The notes beneath the pieces were generated by a model. The model was given only the letters and a program-made list of their open reading frames with translations, searched no databases and was not told the DNA's origin. Position numbers and translations under genes: made by a program. Below are positions 35,963 through 50,000 of a stretch of 64,000 bases of DNA, piece after piece. Source of the DNA: Istiophorus platypterus (lineage: Eukaryota; Chordata; Actinopteri; Istiophoriformes; Istiophoridae); the NCBI GenBank assembly GCA_016859345.1, contig CM029126.1, positions 15,597,527 through 15,661,526 on the forward strand, given 5' to 3'. The stretch's first letter is position 1, and each line of letters starts with the position of its first letter.

Positions 35963-36624
35963 GCTTTCTGTTCCAAGGGGCCTCTCTTTACATGGCTGCC
36001 TCCTTTTTCCACATTTTTTTTCGGATGTCTGAGGGCATGTTCTTGGCAAAAGAACTTTGCATGTCTTTGGCGCCCCTGGCACAGAGCGCTAGGAGTTGAA
36101 AATGTTTCATTTTTTTCTCAGCATAACAGCGCCACGCTTAAGATGAGTTTTCAGGAGTCTCGCAGCAATAGCCATGACCAAAGCTTCTCATTTGCATGTG
36201 TTTAGAGTTGCTGGAGATGAAAAAGAGGTGCTCAGAGTACACAAGCTTATCACCCATCCCTCTCTAGTCTCGTGCTGCCTCTCCCAATTTTCCTTCCCCT
36301 TTCTACTTTTCTGTCTATCCCCCACCCGCTTTCTCCCTCTTTTTACTTCTCTGGCTGTATTTCCCTCACCTCTTTCCCTCCCTGCTTCCCTTTGTCCTAC
36401 CCGCTCCTCATGTATTTCGAGCCCCAGCTCTTCGAGATCTCCTGCCGTCCCGTGTGAAGCCCTCAAATCAACATCAGCAGCAAGCCAGTGTCGTCCTGCA
36501 GCAAGACCACACAGCAGCGTGAGATTGATGGGCTGTGTAGCCAGATGCGCTCTGCTTCACTGCACTTTGTGTGTCTGAGCTTGCGTGTGTTTGTGATTTG
36601 TTGGACAGATGTCGAAAAAAGGTT

Positions 36625-36660
36625 TGAGAGAGAAAGAGAGACAAAGAGAGAGAGAGAGAA
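36625..36660. repeat. (GA)n microsatellite
   Basis: GAGA-rich run with AAA interruptions. Confidence 0.9.
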
Positions 36661-38399
36661 ATAGCAGCCAGGGGAACCAATTTTGCTTTTGTTGAGTTTA
36701 CATAATTAATGATTTGTTAAACAGAACGGTGTCTACACAAAGTATCAGCTCTGATCCCAAAGGCAAATATTGTCGGGAGGATAAGTGTGGAAAACTCTCA
36801 AATGCTTCACAATGAGCTAAGCGAAGCCTCCATATACATTCATTACTCTGGTGGTTGAGGGTAATTAAACTCCAGGTAATGAAAAGCTATAAACACTCAT
36901 AACTTTTTCTTAGAGCCATTCAAAGTCTTTTGAATCCCTGCTGGATTTTATTGCTAGCATTAAGGATGGGTTGTGACTACACTCAATAATCAGAGACCCG
37001 TTTTATTGTTTTACCAGTTTGTTGGTTTCCCTTCTCACCCCCTCCCTCTGCTTTGTGTTAAACCTGTTTGTTAAAGGGCTTTACCAACAAATCAGATGAG
37101 ACTTAACTTGATCATTAACATTTGTTACAGTATAAATTCAATCATTTTCATGTGCATTTGTTTGTGTATGTCTGTATGTGTTTTCCCTGGAGTTGGGGTT
37201 ATAGTCCTTTGTCATTCAGAGGCAGAAAGGCTCCAGAGAAACCACTGCGATTAGCCTCCCGCCCCTAGGACGGTATAGCTCTCCAGCACCTGCTCTGTCA
37301 GCACCAAAAAGGATATTTATCACACACTCCGGCTCACTCATCACAACCCACTCAGCATGGAAGCAATCTTATCTATATCCTGTCTATATGTATGCAAACA
37401 CAGAAAAACAAACACAGATATACAGATACTACATCTGCACATGTGGGTAAAAAATATCCATATAATCATAAATGTATATACACACAATTTCCATAATGAT
37501 CAACAGTGAGATGAATATAGATGAATATAGATTTTCACACACAAACACACACACAAATAGAGATGAACACATAAAGGCACAGTGAACAAATCAGAGATCC
37601 TAACTGGGGTGAAACAGGTGCCTGAGCCCCTATGAGAAAACTGCTGAAGCGATTTCATTGACCTACACACACTCTAGGAAAGACTCATAAACACACACAT
37701 ACACACACGCACGCAGTGTGCACCTGTGTGTATCATGGTGATACGTCTGTTTTCACTAATCTCGAATTACATGTTGCTCCCCCCCTCGGGTTTTCTGGTA
37801 AAACACTGATGAAGCTACCGCGTCTCTGCTTCACTGTGCCGATGTCCAGTGGTAAAGCTTAGTGGAGTTTCTCAAGTCTATGTCATCTGAAAGACCTGCA
37901 TCCAAAAAAAAGGGAGAAGTGCACTGAGTACTTAGGATAAAAACCCAAGGATTAAACCTTTCTCTGGTGCAGTGCTGTCTAAATGGATATTAGTAGGCAT
38001 ATTAAATATAAAGTTTTATTAGGCCATGAATTTTGATTCTCTTTGCCAAACCTTATTTAGAAAAGCACCCATATTGACCGGTTGGTTGCTTGATTGGTTA
38101 CAGTGTAAAAGTTTGCAGAGTGAAAATCATAAAGGTCTGTAACTATAATAAGCAGGATGCTCCTTTTGAGTTGGCTTGTAATTTGACTACCCACTAATAC
38201 TTAATATTTATTACAAGAATGCATATGAAATGTTTCTTAGAAGAGCGCTGTGAACCATAGAAGGCCTGTTGGCAAACCACTGCACAGAAAAGAAAGTGTT
38301 CTGTGTTCAGTGTATAAATTCATGTTTTTATGAATATTTAAGTGAGACATTTTGAAATATAATGTTGCCTCTGCGTTGTTATCTTAAACCTGCATTCAT

Positions 38400-39075
38400 T
38401 GATTTTTAGTCAGTTATTTGGCAGTGCAACAAGCTGTAAACAAAACACTGACATATGAAGTTGATATGATGAATGTGTCAGCAAACAGTAGCTCCCTTAC
38501 ACACAGAGTGACATTAGCCTTATTTTTGGACATATTTCTGGCCAAAGTAAGTCCACTCTTCATTCTCCTTTTAGCTCTGTTTTTGATCTCCACAAAATTC
38601 TGAGGGAAGTATCTGGCTATTTGCTTTGCTAGTATTTCTAAGACATCATGTGGTACTTTGTAGATAGTGTACTGTCAGTTTTTAGAGCTTTTTCACTGAA
38701 AACAGTAGCATACTTAAGCTGAAAACAACCGACAGTAACAGTGAAACAAAATAGAAAAGTTTTGTGCGGTAAAACTATGAGTTAAATTATGGTAAAAAAG
38801 TGGCAGGCAGACATGGAGTGTCAGCAACTAGCTGGTGAAGATTTAGCAGCTGAAGAGACGGATTTTCTTCTTAAGAGTTGGTGGAGACTGAAAAACAGAG
38901 TCAAAGGGAGGGTGAATATTGGAGTTTCATTTACCTGTCTCCAAACGAAAAGTAATATTTCGCCATATCTGCTGGGTGTGTAAATAAGCAACTAAAAGTT
39001 CCCATATCAACTTAAAAACTATGTCAGCTTGGTATAGTTAGCTGTAGTGGCCATTAGTCCATAAGCCTAATCAAC
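38400..39075. repeat. Probable teleost interspersed repeat
   Basis: Stretches such as TCTGAGGGAAGTATCTGGCT, GTTTTTAGAGCTTTTTCACT and ATCTGCTGGGTGTGTAAATA resemble a repeat I have seen widely in fish sequence. The frames at 38418-38603 and 38789-38983 lie in it and are not taken as genes. The family is not identified. Confidence 0.4.
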
Positions 39076-39326
39076 TAATGAAATATAAATATGAGGCCAA
39101 GAGTGTTTACCAAGCAGCACTGCAAATTCATCTCAAAATCCAATTTATGCAGACACAGCATTAATTGATTATTTCTGTGAAGAGACTTCAATAAAGATTT
39201 AAGCCAGTGATGTTGAACCATAGTAGCAGGACACATTTTTTGGGGGAAGAAATTAATGACAATGATGAATGATAAGCTAGATTTTTGCATAATTAGACCT
39301 AAGCAACAGTGCATACATTTAGAAAA

Positions 39327-39383
39327 AACACACACACACAAACACACACACAAACACAAACACAAACACAAACACATACACAA

Positions 39384-39418
<35 letters not shown>

Positions 39419-39419
39419 G
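39327..39419. repeat. (CACAAA)n / (CA)n microsatellite
   Basis: About 90 bp of CA repeat with regularly spaced AAAC and ATAC units. Confidence 0.93.
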
Positions 39420-39854
39420 ATGAAGTGCAGTCACTCTGACTCACTGGACTCTGTGGCTTGTGACTGTAATTCAGCCTCAGAGCTCCATAAGTCATATCCA
39501 TAATGCACGGAATGCAACTGCACAGCGCTAGTTAATAGTACTGAATCACTTTGATGAATAACTGTAGATGAAATGGCTTTAATGTGGTCCTGATTTACTG
39601 TTGGTGATTTGTGATAAACCTCTAAGAATCACTGCACCGGACAGAGCACAATTCTTTTTGGAGCCAAAACATTAATAATCTATTGGGAACCAGTTTTGCC
39701 ATTTTGTCTTCATTATATGTATCTCGTTTAAGTATATGTTTATAAACTAGATTACCAAATATCATTAAATCAGTCTTAATATAAAGGAGTGATTTTAGTA
39801 AACAGGATCTCTCTCTCCTTCATTGCAGAGCCGAAAGGACATGATCAAGAGAAA

Positions 39855-40035
39855 AATAACCGGCAACAAAATTGCAAACATTTGTTGGTTCCATCTTCTT
39901 ATATATGAGGATTTATTGCATTTCTTTTGATACATTATCTTAAATTCAATAACTTTAGGCATTGGGCTGTTGGTTGGACAAAACAAGACCTTTGACGACT
40001 TGATATTAATCATATTGAGAATATTCATTAGCTGA
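39855..40035 (+). repeat. AT-rich dispersed repeat, copy 6 (partial)
   Basis: Carries GGGCTGTTGGTTGGACAAAA, then CAAGACCTTTGACGACTTG, the core seen in copy 3. Confidence 0.6.
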
Positions 40036-43000
40036 AGCCACTCTGTTTATTGGTTGTACAAAAGTAGCCACATCATGCGTTCAGTAAATGCTGTGGGATA
40101 AAGGGGAAAGAGAATGGCCTGTTATGACAATTGATTTTCAATTGTGTGAAACATGAATCGCTTCTAATTGTGTTTTTTGGTTATTAGGAATGTCCTCATA
40201 ACAAACCTCCAGAACATGTCCGTACGTTGTATAGGTTGAACTGTTCTAATGATTCCTCCAGTGCTATCATGCTGTCCTGTGTCACTTATGTCCTGCTCAT
40301 CATTAGGTGGATGCTATGAACAGGATTGTATGATCAATACTTCATTCCGCTGCAGCAGTCTCTCACATTCTTCCTCCCTCTCAAATACAGAGTGAACTTC
40401 TATGACTGGCTGTTTGTGCGAAGTCGATAACGCATTTGTGCCTGGCCCCCACGAGAGGGACCACTCTGGGTTCATCATTGGCTTATTAGACATACGTTTG
40501 TCTCCTATCGACCTGTTAGGCCTGCTGCATGATCCACATCGCTTCCTCTCCACTCGCTCGCAGTTTTTCATATATATATCTAGCGCCCGGTCCGCTGACA
40601 GTACGCTGGTTATACATAAAAATTGGCATGGAGAATGACAGCAAATTTGTCTCACTGACGTTTTGGCTGTAATTGTGCCTACAGATATGATGACCCAGTT
40701 TCAGGAAAAGAAGTGATAACCGACTCGATGCAAATTGTGTATCACTTCTATGGGCAGTCAGGAAATATGCATAAGGTGATACATACAAGATTCCAATATT
40801 TTGAGGGAAATTTCGACCCATTTTGACACGCAGGGGCATGATTTCGTAAGCAAATAATTGTTTCAAAACTGTTGTTTTTTTAAATTATTTTTGTTCGGCT
40901 CATTAGCAGGACATAGCTGTGTCGCTCTCACATATTAATCATTATTCTGCCTATCCTTGACTCTAATTGGTAGTCCAGTCTGAGATTCTTCACTCTCTCA
41001 GACACTTGATAGGCAAAGTGGCATAGCCTCTCAAAGCCAAATAAGCTTGTTAATACAGAACACTAAGCTTTCAGTGTGTTTATTATGCTTTATCTATGTA
41101 TATTCTTCAGTGACACTTGTGCTTAAATGCCTCCTTTAGAAGTTCCAGTTCTGCCGAAGAAAGGATTGCGCTTGATTCATTTTCTTTTCACAGGACTGGC
41201 AAAAATCCTGAAAAGCATTGTCAAATTAAATTTTTTAAAAACAGGCACAGAGTTATTGGAACTGTTGGAAGTCAATTTTTTGGCTGTGTTTTTTTTATAA
41301 TTTACAGGTCCATTAATGGCCAAATTGGCAGACTGTTATCCTCTTAAATGGTGAGATGTTGCTCTGAAAATTGTCTGCGTTAAAGTAAAACAGAAAAACA
41401 ACTTTAATGCTGGCACAAACACTATACATGATGCTGTAAATGTTCCTGTTGTTATTTATACTCAAAAGCATGACTGAATTGCTGTTAAGTTCTGCAGTAA
41501 TTTTGATATCTACTCCCATAATTTCTCACAAGAAAATACAAATAAGTTCTTCAGTGCTCATTTCCACTGCAAAAAAAAAAAATTCATCTTAAATGTACAG
41601 CCAGCGGAGTTTTTACTGTAAACCTGGCAAGTCTGTGATGAGCTCGAGTCTCAGGTGAATAGCTACAGTGAGTCTCTGTTGACAACAGGAAACAAGGATT
41701 ACATGCTGTCTATCTGTGGCAGGCAGGGCACTAGTCAGGGTTAGTGGTGCTTTCAAGGCCCCGTTCCACACGGCAGTCTTCTCCACTACCCGACCCAGCC
41801 TGGAAATAATGGATTATTTTCACCGGACGACTTAACTTTGGTTTTGTTTGCACCTTTGCTTTTGCTGGTGCGAGTGCCTCCTGTCTGTCTGCAAATGGAG
41901 GAGAATAACACTTAAAGCAGTGAGCAGTAGGATTCTTATGAAAGAAAATCACAGGACTGAACAGCAATCCATTTTACAGCTAAATGTCAAATATAGTAAT
42001 CTCAGATGTCTCATTTTGCCAATCATATGCTTAGGTTTTTGGGGTTTTTTTTTCCAGCTAAAGGAGTCGAACGGTAAAGCAGCTGCTCCACTTCTGGCAC
42101 CACTGGCATTTCTTCCTATTTGAACTCTAGTGATGTTAGTGTTGTACAACAACAGCACAGCAGTTTGAGGCAAGCTCACCTATACACACTCATGACTGAC
42201 TGATTGATTGATACATGGTGGTGAATCAAAGAACATGGTGCCTTTTCAATCCCAGGCGTAGTATTTGAACATAAATGATAGCTACCATCTTGCCTGTGGC
42301 CGTTTGAGCTCACTATAAACACAGACGCGTGGCAGTTGTCGTACACACTGAAAAGTCTGTTTGAGAGGGGACAGAGTTCTTCACAGATGTGAATTTATGT
42401 ATAAACCCATATGACACATTCTTTTACTGATTGGTTTTGTCGTTTCCCTCCTTTTCCTTCCTGCCAATTATGAGTGGTGATTAGCAATTAGTAGGAGTAT
42501 TGTAAAAGCAACAGCTCTGTGTGATAAATATGTTAAGAAGGTCCAAGTCGTGTTGGATCTTTTTGCTTCGTGTTGGAGTTGTTTTTTGCATTAGTATCGA
42601 AGCGTCATTCTTTTCCCTACATGCTTTGCTCCCACACTCTTGGACACCCTTGCAGTTGAACTGCTCTGTTGATAGGCAAGCCTGTGCTTGCCCATAGCTG
42701 ACAAACACCCCCTCTCTGGTCCCTAACGGGCTTTGGTTGGGTTAAGAATAGTAATACCCAAGGACTAATTTTCTCTCCATTTGAATACAGTAATGGGTGT
42801 TCTTTTTTATCTTAACTAGGAAACACTGGCTGTTTTCGGTTTTTGTTTTTTTTTTTTTTATTTATGAAGGCGCAATGTTAACATTAATGTGAAGTGACGT
42901 TTTGGACAGGATGTTTATTGGGTGTAGCAAAGATCGGAGTGTTGCTGAAGGACTGATTTTTGTCGATTAACTCTGAGCAGGAACCTCAAACGGGAAACAA

Positions 43001-43964
43001 GAGTGTAACCTTGCAGAAGAGAAAGATTCAAAGCAGTGACCAAACTGATTACCCTTGTGCTCACCTTGTCATCTGATAGCTCTGTGAAGAACAGAGAGGG
43101 AGAGAAAAGAAGGAGGAGGAAAAGCTGGTAATCTCTGATGGAAGACAGACACTTTTATGCAGATTAGATGCAGAGTATTTTTAACCATGCAAACTCTGGT
43201 GGATAACAAATTGTTTGTTTTGGGGCTCTGACAGTTTGTTTGAATATGTAAATATTACAGAGGGAATAGCTTGGAAGGGAGTAAGGCAGGCGGAGATAAT
43301 GCTTCTCATTTGAAATCAAGTCTTGAGATTAGATGTTGTTGCCTGAGTTTAGAGCTCTTTGTCTTTTAATAACCAGCAACGTCAGGTCTGTCCTTTATTC
43401 CGCTTTAGCAGCTTTAATTTAGCTAAAATCATTATATTACACATACTGTTTAAAAGCACAATATACCGCATATTCTGTATCAGTTTGTTCCAGCTATTAA
43501 AGCTGTATGATTTTTACATTGAATGAAATATTTAATTACAAATTCAAATGTATTCAGTTTTCCCCACTGAAAACCTCCTGCTCCCTGTGGTCACCATTGT
43601 CTGTCACAGAGGAGAACGGAAAGTGATTCAACATTGCTCTACATATCACTGACACAACAAAGAGTGTAAACACAGTTACTGAAGGAAGCATAATTAAAAC
43701 ATGACAAGGCCTTGTCATGTACAATACAGCCAGCTAGTAATAGTGCTGTAATTGGTTGCAATACATTGCTGAACTATAAATCAAAACCTACACTGTAGTT
43801 ATATATGGCAGGACTACTGTTACCCTTTTTGTCAAGTTTAAATCAAACTTTAGATAATCAATACAAGGAGATGAAATTAATTTCCTTTGCAGGCTGGGTC
43901 AGATATAGAAGAAGCTTGGGGCAAAACTACTGCTCCTCCACACCGAAAGCATCGGAGCTGTTTG

Positions 43965-44182
43965 GCATGATTTGGGCTTCAGATTGAAGTGCTGAGGTTT
44001 TCAGGGCACGTAAAACTGGAGACCCCAGGTCAGACCTAGAATATGCTGCGAGAGTGTTTTTCCCATCTGGTGTAGAAAAGGCCTCAAGATCCCCCAGGAA
44101 AAGCTGGAGGACATGGGCATAGGCAACAATGGTCCCAAAACCATACTCCCCAGCTGTATAAGTGGCAGAAAATGGATGGATG
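43965..44182 (+). mobile_element. Rex3-like (RTE) non-LTR retrotransposon, 5'-truncated 3' end
   Basis: The sequence runs AGGGCACGTAAAACTGGAGA, GATCCCCCAGGAAAAGCTGG and GCAGAAAATGGATGGATGG. It matches the conserved 3' end of teleost Rex3 elements, whose last bases are tandem GATG. Only about 0.2 kb is left and it carries stops, so it is a dead insertion. Confidence 0.6.
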
Positions 44183-45946
44183 GTTTGAGTTTATAATGAC
44201 CCACCAGCAGGCCACTGCATGTTAGGGTTTAAAACTGGATGAACTCAATGCCTGCTTAATTGTGGACTATTCCTGGCCAGCCTCAATTAATTAGAGCAGA
44301 GGTTATGCACATCCACCCATTTATATCCTCACCTCACACCCACTTTTCCCCCCTTGTGTTCATGGTCTAAAATCAGCCTAATTTTGGAGGTGACCTGCTG
44401 CTCCTGAGATTAAGTTATGTATCATTCCCCTAATCCTTGTTGACAAGTGTGTGTGAGGGGTGAAGCCAACTTCTGCAGCATGTCATCCACTAACAGATGG
44501 CATAAATCATTCTCTTAAACGCTGCATTAAGTATTAATCATTCTCAGTGCTGTCACTGTCACACTGCTCGGTGGGCTGTAGGCGTGCAAAGTGTGATTAA
44601 TGGAGGCGGAGATTTAAGGAGCCACATTTGAGCCCCCCACCCCTTTTACTTAGCTTCCCCTACTGGCTGTGGCAGGACTGATGGGGGCACCTGCACTTCC
44701 ACAACAATGACCTCGGAGAAGTGGCCAAATGGATCACAGTGGATTATTCCTTCCCTCTGGTGTGGCAAAACCCAGCTCACTCATATTGGAAGAATTGAGC
44801 AGTAAATGTATAATCTCTCAAAACTGGTGTGGGATTTATTTTTCATTTGGCTTTGTAGAGTCTGCTTGCTTTTGTCTGTGACTCCTTTTTCTCTAAGAAA
44901 AAGAGTTGGAAAATCCAGAGGAATTCGACTGAAGAGACGTATGATAGTTTAGTACAGTCTCCAGGGGAGAGGGCCTCATCCTCTATACTATCACAACCCT
45001 GTGTCATGAATATTATCTCTGTAATGTTTATCCACTTCATGACAGAAGGTTTCATGGAATTGTCTTTCTGAAATTAGTTTTCATCAGTTTACTTGAGAAA
45101 AAAACAGCGTGAAAAGGCATTTGTGAACTTTGTTGTCATCACCCTCAAAAGTGTCACATATTTCACTTAGTTGCATTTGGACTATTCAGATGTCTTTTCT
45201 TTGATTGTTCTTTCAGTATTATCTTTTTTTCATTTTGAGATTTCTCGTATAGAATTTCCAAAACCTGTGAAAAAAAACTAATTTGACAAATTCATGTAAA
45301 TGCTGTTCAGTCAATGCAGGTTTCCTTTAAACATGAAAACGGTTGTTCACCTAACCTTGATGAAGTAATGACTTTATCCTTAACCATCATGTTTCCTTTA
45401 ACCCTGACCAAATTGTTTTTGTGCCTTAACCTAACCAAACCTTAACCATAGCAACTTCAATTGGGAAATGCTTCTTTAAATTTTTGTGATGATTTTTGAA
45501 GAGCACTGAAAAATGCTCTTGTCCTGCCAACGGAGCCAATTTGGTCAAAAAGCAAAAAAGTTGCACAAGTAGAGACGTGTTTGCTAACAGTAGCCACCAT
45601 TAGCTATCGGTTATACCAGAGCAAGTAAGACTGTAGCAGCAAGACCAAAGAACTGAAGTGAGTGAGACTGTGTTTTATTACCTAACATGGATGACTTGTT
45701 TTCTGATTGTCAAATTAAAAGAACAGTTATATAAAGTGGAATCTAATTTTATACTCATCACTCATGTACAGCAGTTACTTTCAGCTTGACTGTCATCCAT
45801 TGTTTTCTCTATGGTAAACATCTCCAGCTCCTATGTAACAAAATGAAAACATCCATAAACCATCTCAAACTAGAGCACAGTACTCTACAGTAATTGCTAA
45901 GTATGACTCAAGCCTCTAGGCATCCACTCTTGTTCATACTACACTA

Positions 45947-47010
45947 GCTGAGCACTTTATTAGGAACACTATACTAATACTGGGTAGGACCTCCCTTTGC
46001 TCTCAAACAGCCTCAATTCTTCATGGCATGGCTTAAACAAGATGTTGGAAGCTTTCCCTTTAAATTCTGCTCCATTTTGAAATGATTGCATCATATCATT
46101 TTTGCAGATTTGCTGCCAGTCTCCTGCTCTACCACATCCCAAAGGTGTTTTACTGAATTCAGATCTGGTGACTGGGGAGGCCACCGAAGTATTTGAACTC
46201 ACTGTCATGACCAGTCAGAGACGACTATCGCTTTATGAGATGGTGCATTATCATGCTGGAAGTAGCCAGATGAAGATGGTAAATTGTTGCCATAAATTGA
46301 TAATAGTCATGTAGATTGTGACATTCAAACAATGACTGATAAATAATAAAGGACCAAAAGTGCCTAGAAAACATTCCCCACATCATTACACCATCAGCAC
46401 CAGTCTGGACTATTAACACAGGGCAGGTTGGGTCCATGGATTCTTGCTGTTGAAGCCAGATTTTGACCCGACCGTCCGCTGCATCAACAGAAATCCACAT
46501 TAACCAGACGGCTACATTTTTCCAGTCTTCAACTATCCGGTTTCTATGAGCCTGTGCTCACTGCAGCTTTGGGTTTCTCTAGTGACAGAAGTGGAAACCA
46601 AAATGATCATCTTCTTTTGTAGCTCATTCCCCTCAAGGTTCAACGTGTTGTGCTTTCTGTTATGTTTTCTGCTCACCACAGTTTTAAAGACTGGTAATCT
46701 GAGTTAACGTAGCCTTTCTGTCACCTTGAACTAGTCTGGCTATTCTGCTCTGACTTCTCTTTGCAACAAGATATTTTGGTTTGCAGAACTGCCACTCATT
46801 AGATGTTTTTTCTCTTTTTGACACTATTCTGACTAAAATCTAGAGACTTTTGTGTGAAAATCCCAGGGAATCAGTGGTTTCAGAAATACACAAACCATCC
46901 AATCTGGCACTAACAAACATGCCACAGTCAAAGTCCCTGGGATCACGTTTTTTCCCCATTTTGATATTTGATGTGAACATTAACTATAGCTCCTGATCTG
47001 TAAGTGTAAC
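45947..47010 (-). mobile_element. Decayed Tc1/mariner-type DNA transposon
   Basis: About 1.06 kb that follows the whole body of a common vertebrate Tc1/mariner repeat. The left end has the terminal motif GAGCACTTTATTAGGAACAC. Antisense frame 46225-46500 reads DGRVKIWLQQQESMDP and GADGVMMWGMFS, the transposase DDE region, which in intact relatives reads like VMVWGMF. Stops and frameshifts break it throughout, and the matching right-hand terminal repeat near 47010-47040 is not visible. Confidence 0.8.
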
Positions 47011-50000
47011 CTGTGAGCATGTTGATTTCCTGTTAAGTATTACTTGATGGCATCTGCTTAAACTCAAATTAATGTTTGTCTCAGGAAAACATACATTGAT
47101 ATCCCGTAATTATAGTGGTTTTCGGTGCAGGCCTAATCCTCTCATGTGGAGAGATTTCTCCGCATCATCCTTCATCATGTTTCCAGTCCCTTAAATGGCC
47201 TTCCAGTTATGTGCAGTGGCAGCGCTGGCTTCAGGATTAACACTCTCCTCTCTTGCTCTCCACATTATTTCACCACCCTTGCCTCTTGGTGCCTTAGCTC
47301 CTGCTCTTCTCGCCAGTTCCTGTAATCTGACATTGATGCAAAGTGAAAGACCACTGGCGCTCCTCCGACATCCCTATTCAGGCCCCTCTATGCCTGGTCT
47401 CCAATCAACTGCCTTTGCATTGCATGTTCTTAGCTTCAGGCTCCAAGCTTCATCTCCCCCACCCTAAGTCCCTCGACTCCCTCCCTCAGCTCCACCGCTG
47501 CTAGGATGCTGCACTCAGAGCTGCAACTAATGTGGTTTGGCGAGCCGTGCGACATGAGATAAAATGCATAATTATGTTGTCAGAGGATGGAAACATCTCA
47601 GTCTCTAGACATCAAGATGGGATTCTATCACTTCAATCTGCATCCTTTAGTCTGAAGTGTTAATAAAGAGGCTCACACTGTCCATGATGGCAGCTGGCGA
47701 GATCTAGTTGGTACATGTTTCCACCAATCTGAGCAGTTATCTCCTCAAAAAAGGTTTGTTTCAGAGATCCTGCCAAGATGTCCTTTTGCTCCATGGGTAC
47801 CGCAGTGAAGGTATTTTTAATGATGTGCTGTTAAGCCCTTTTAAATCAGCTATAGGGCCGGTGTTCATCTTTAGATTCATCTTTAGATATATGTGTGTAT
47901 GTTAATGTAAATTAATTTGATGTTAAGACATACTTAACAAGAATTGCTCTCAGTGTTCCTTCAACAATTAACCTTGAAAGATAAGTCCTCAGAATTTCTT
48001 CTGAGGACTTTACTTCTTTTTGTCAACGTTGGTTCTGATAATTAGGTGATGAAGATATTAATCAGTGCCTGGTTAACCTTTTTTAAGGTGCCTCTTCATT
48101 TTTCAGCTTGAATGCAATTGCAGTATGGTTGAATGATGTGTAACGATGTATGCAGAAATCATTTTGGGAACAAGAGGGGATAGAGGTGCCTGTGCACACA
48201 GGACATAAACAATTAAAACAAACACTATGAATGATTCCTCTGCTTATGGAAGATACAGATTCCACAACATTCAGCGTGAAACTGCAATTTCATAGAACTT
48301 GCCAGACATAACAATAGTTGTCCAATTTCAGGATAATTAGATTTTCTAATTAGAAAACGAATGGATCCCTCTGAACATCTTCCTGAGCATAAGCTAGACA
48401 GATGCATGCTGAGAAAATGTGAAGTATATTAGCAGGGACCCTCCAAGTATATGAAAAACAATCGCATTGTGGAAGGAGGGTATTAGAGAAAGAAGCCTCA
48501 TAAAAAGCCGCTCAGCCCCCCACTCCAGTCTAATGCCAGGTGTCCCTCGGTATTTCCACCTTTAATCTTCTCAGTGAGAGGTCTAAAACTACTTGATCCC
48601 TGATTAAGCCCCTTAACTCATTTTACTTTGGCTGTGTAATGAGGCTCTAAAAGTCCCAATGCGAAGATCGGTAGGAGAAAGGCTCCTTTGATGCTGTCAG
48701 TATGTTGTTATGCTTGGAAAATACTCTAAAAACTCATCTCTAACACTGTAGGTTTGATTTTGCAGAGTTGTGTGCGAATTACATTACTGTACTTAAATTA
48801 GAAATTAGGGAGGATTGTGGAATGAAAATGTTTCCCTTCTCTCCACAATTCATTTACTCTTTCAAGACCTTAAAAGACCCAAGTTTGTGCCTTCATTGAG
48901 GATATTATTACAGAACAGTGCAGTACTGATGTAGAAAAACTGCAAGTAGACACCTCATGAAAGGTTTGGATTATTTTCTGACCTTTTACTAAATGGTATT
49001 GGTCTTTGAAAGCAGCTAAAACCTTTTCACAAGGTGCCACCATGAAAATTTATTGGAGGTTCATTTACGGCCTCTGGAAAATGATCCTTCCTTTGAGCCT
49101 TAGTGTGGGAAAGAGAGTTCTTAATCAGTTGTACTCACAAAAACACTATTGGCTTTCAAAACATACATTTTTAGAGCAAAATGGCGTATTTTGCTCAGCT
49201 ACTAATATTGTCTCGAAGTCTCTTAATACATGAACAAATGAAGAATTTGTTCTTTTTTTGCATGATTGGTAAAAAAATGTAGGAGATGTAAAACAAGTGT
49301 CATTTTAAATGATTGGCTCTGAATTATAAGTAGCATACTAGTCACACAGTGTTTCTGTGATTTTTGACAAGAATGTGCTACAATTTCAGTGGGGGCATTT
49401 CATCTGGTATTTGATGACTTGTTGTCTACACTCAAAAAAAGGAATTCTGAGTTCTCATAGTACTAAATCATCTTGGACAAAGTTAAGCTGTAAAATGAAA
49501 AATAGATCCATAGAGATAGATTGGTAAGAAAGGCCTAAGTAAAGATATATCTTGTTTCGTAAATTAAGCCAGTGTCATTAAATCTTAAGTAGAAACTTCA
49601 GATGAGAATGATGTGAGTCAAGCTCTGGTCAAATCTTGCCTTCGTGTAAAAGCCAAATTTCTCTACAGCTGTAGCTCTCCCAATCTCTCCTCTCAGTTCT
49701 CTGAGTCTGAAGTCTGAATCTCGCAGCCATCTTGTGGCTGCATAACCTCTGCATGGGACCCACAACTGGGGCTGAATATGTGAGGAGGAGATGGAAGTAG
49801 CCTGTGGGGCATTCCATCAGCAGGGCTGACCAACTGGGGCAGAATTGCAACTGAGGCCCAGCAGGGTGCAGATATATCTGAAGGCTCTGTACGCTCTTAT
49901 GTTGGCTTTGTTAATGCCCAGGGTTACACCCTGCATTAACACTGTTGATCAGAGAGTTTGCCACAGGCATTAGATATTAAAGAAATATTTGTTGCTGCAA

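Noticed and set aside
45340..45480. CTAACC-rich words suggesting interstitial telomere-like sequence
   Set aside because: The words are irregular (ACCTAACC, CCTTAACC) and not tandem TTAGGG units.
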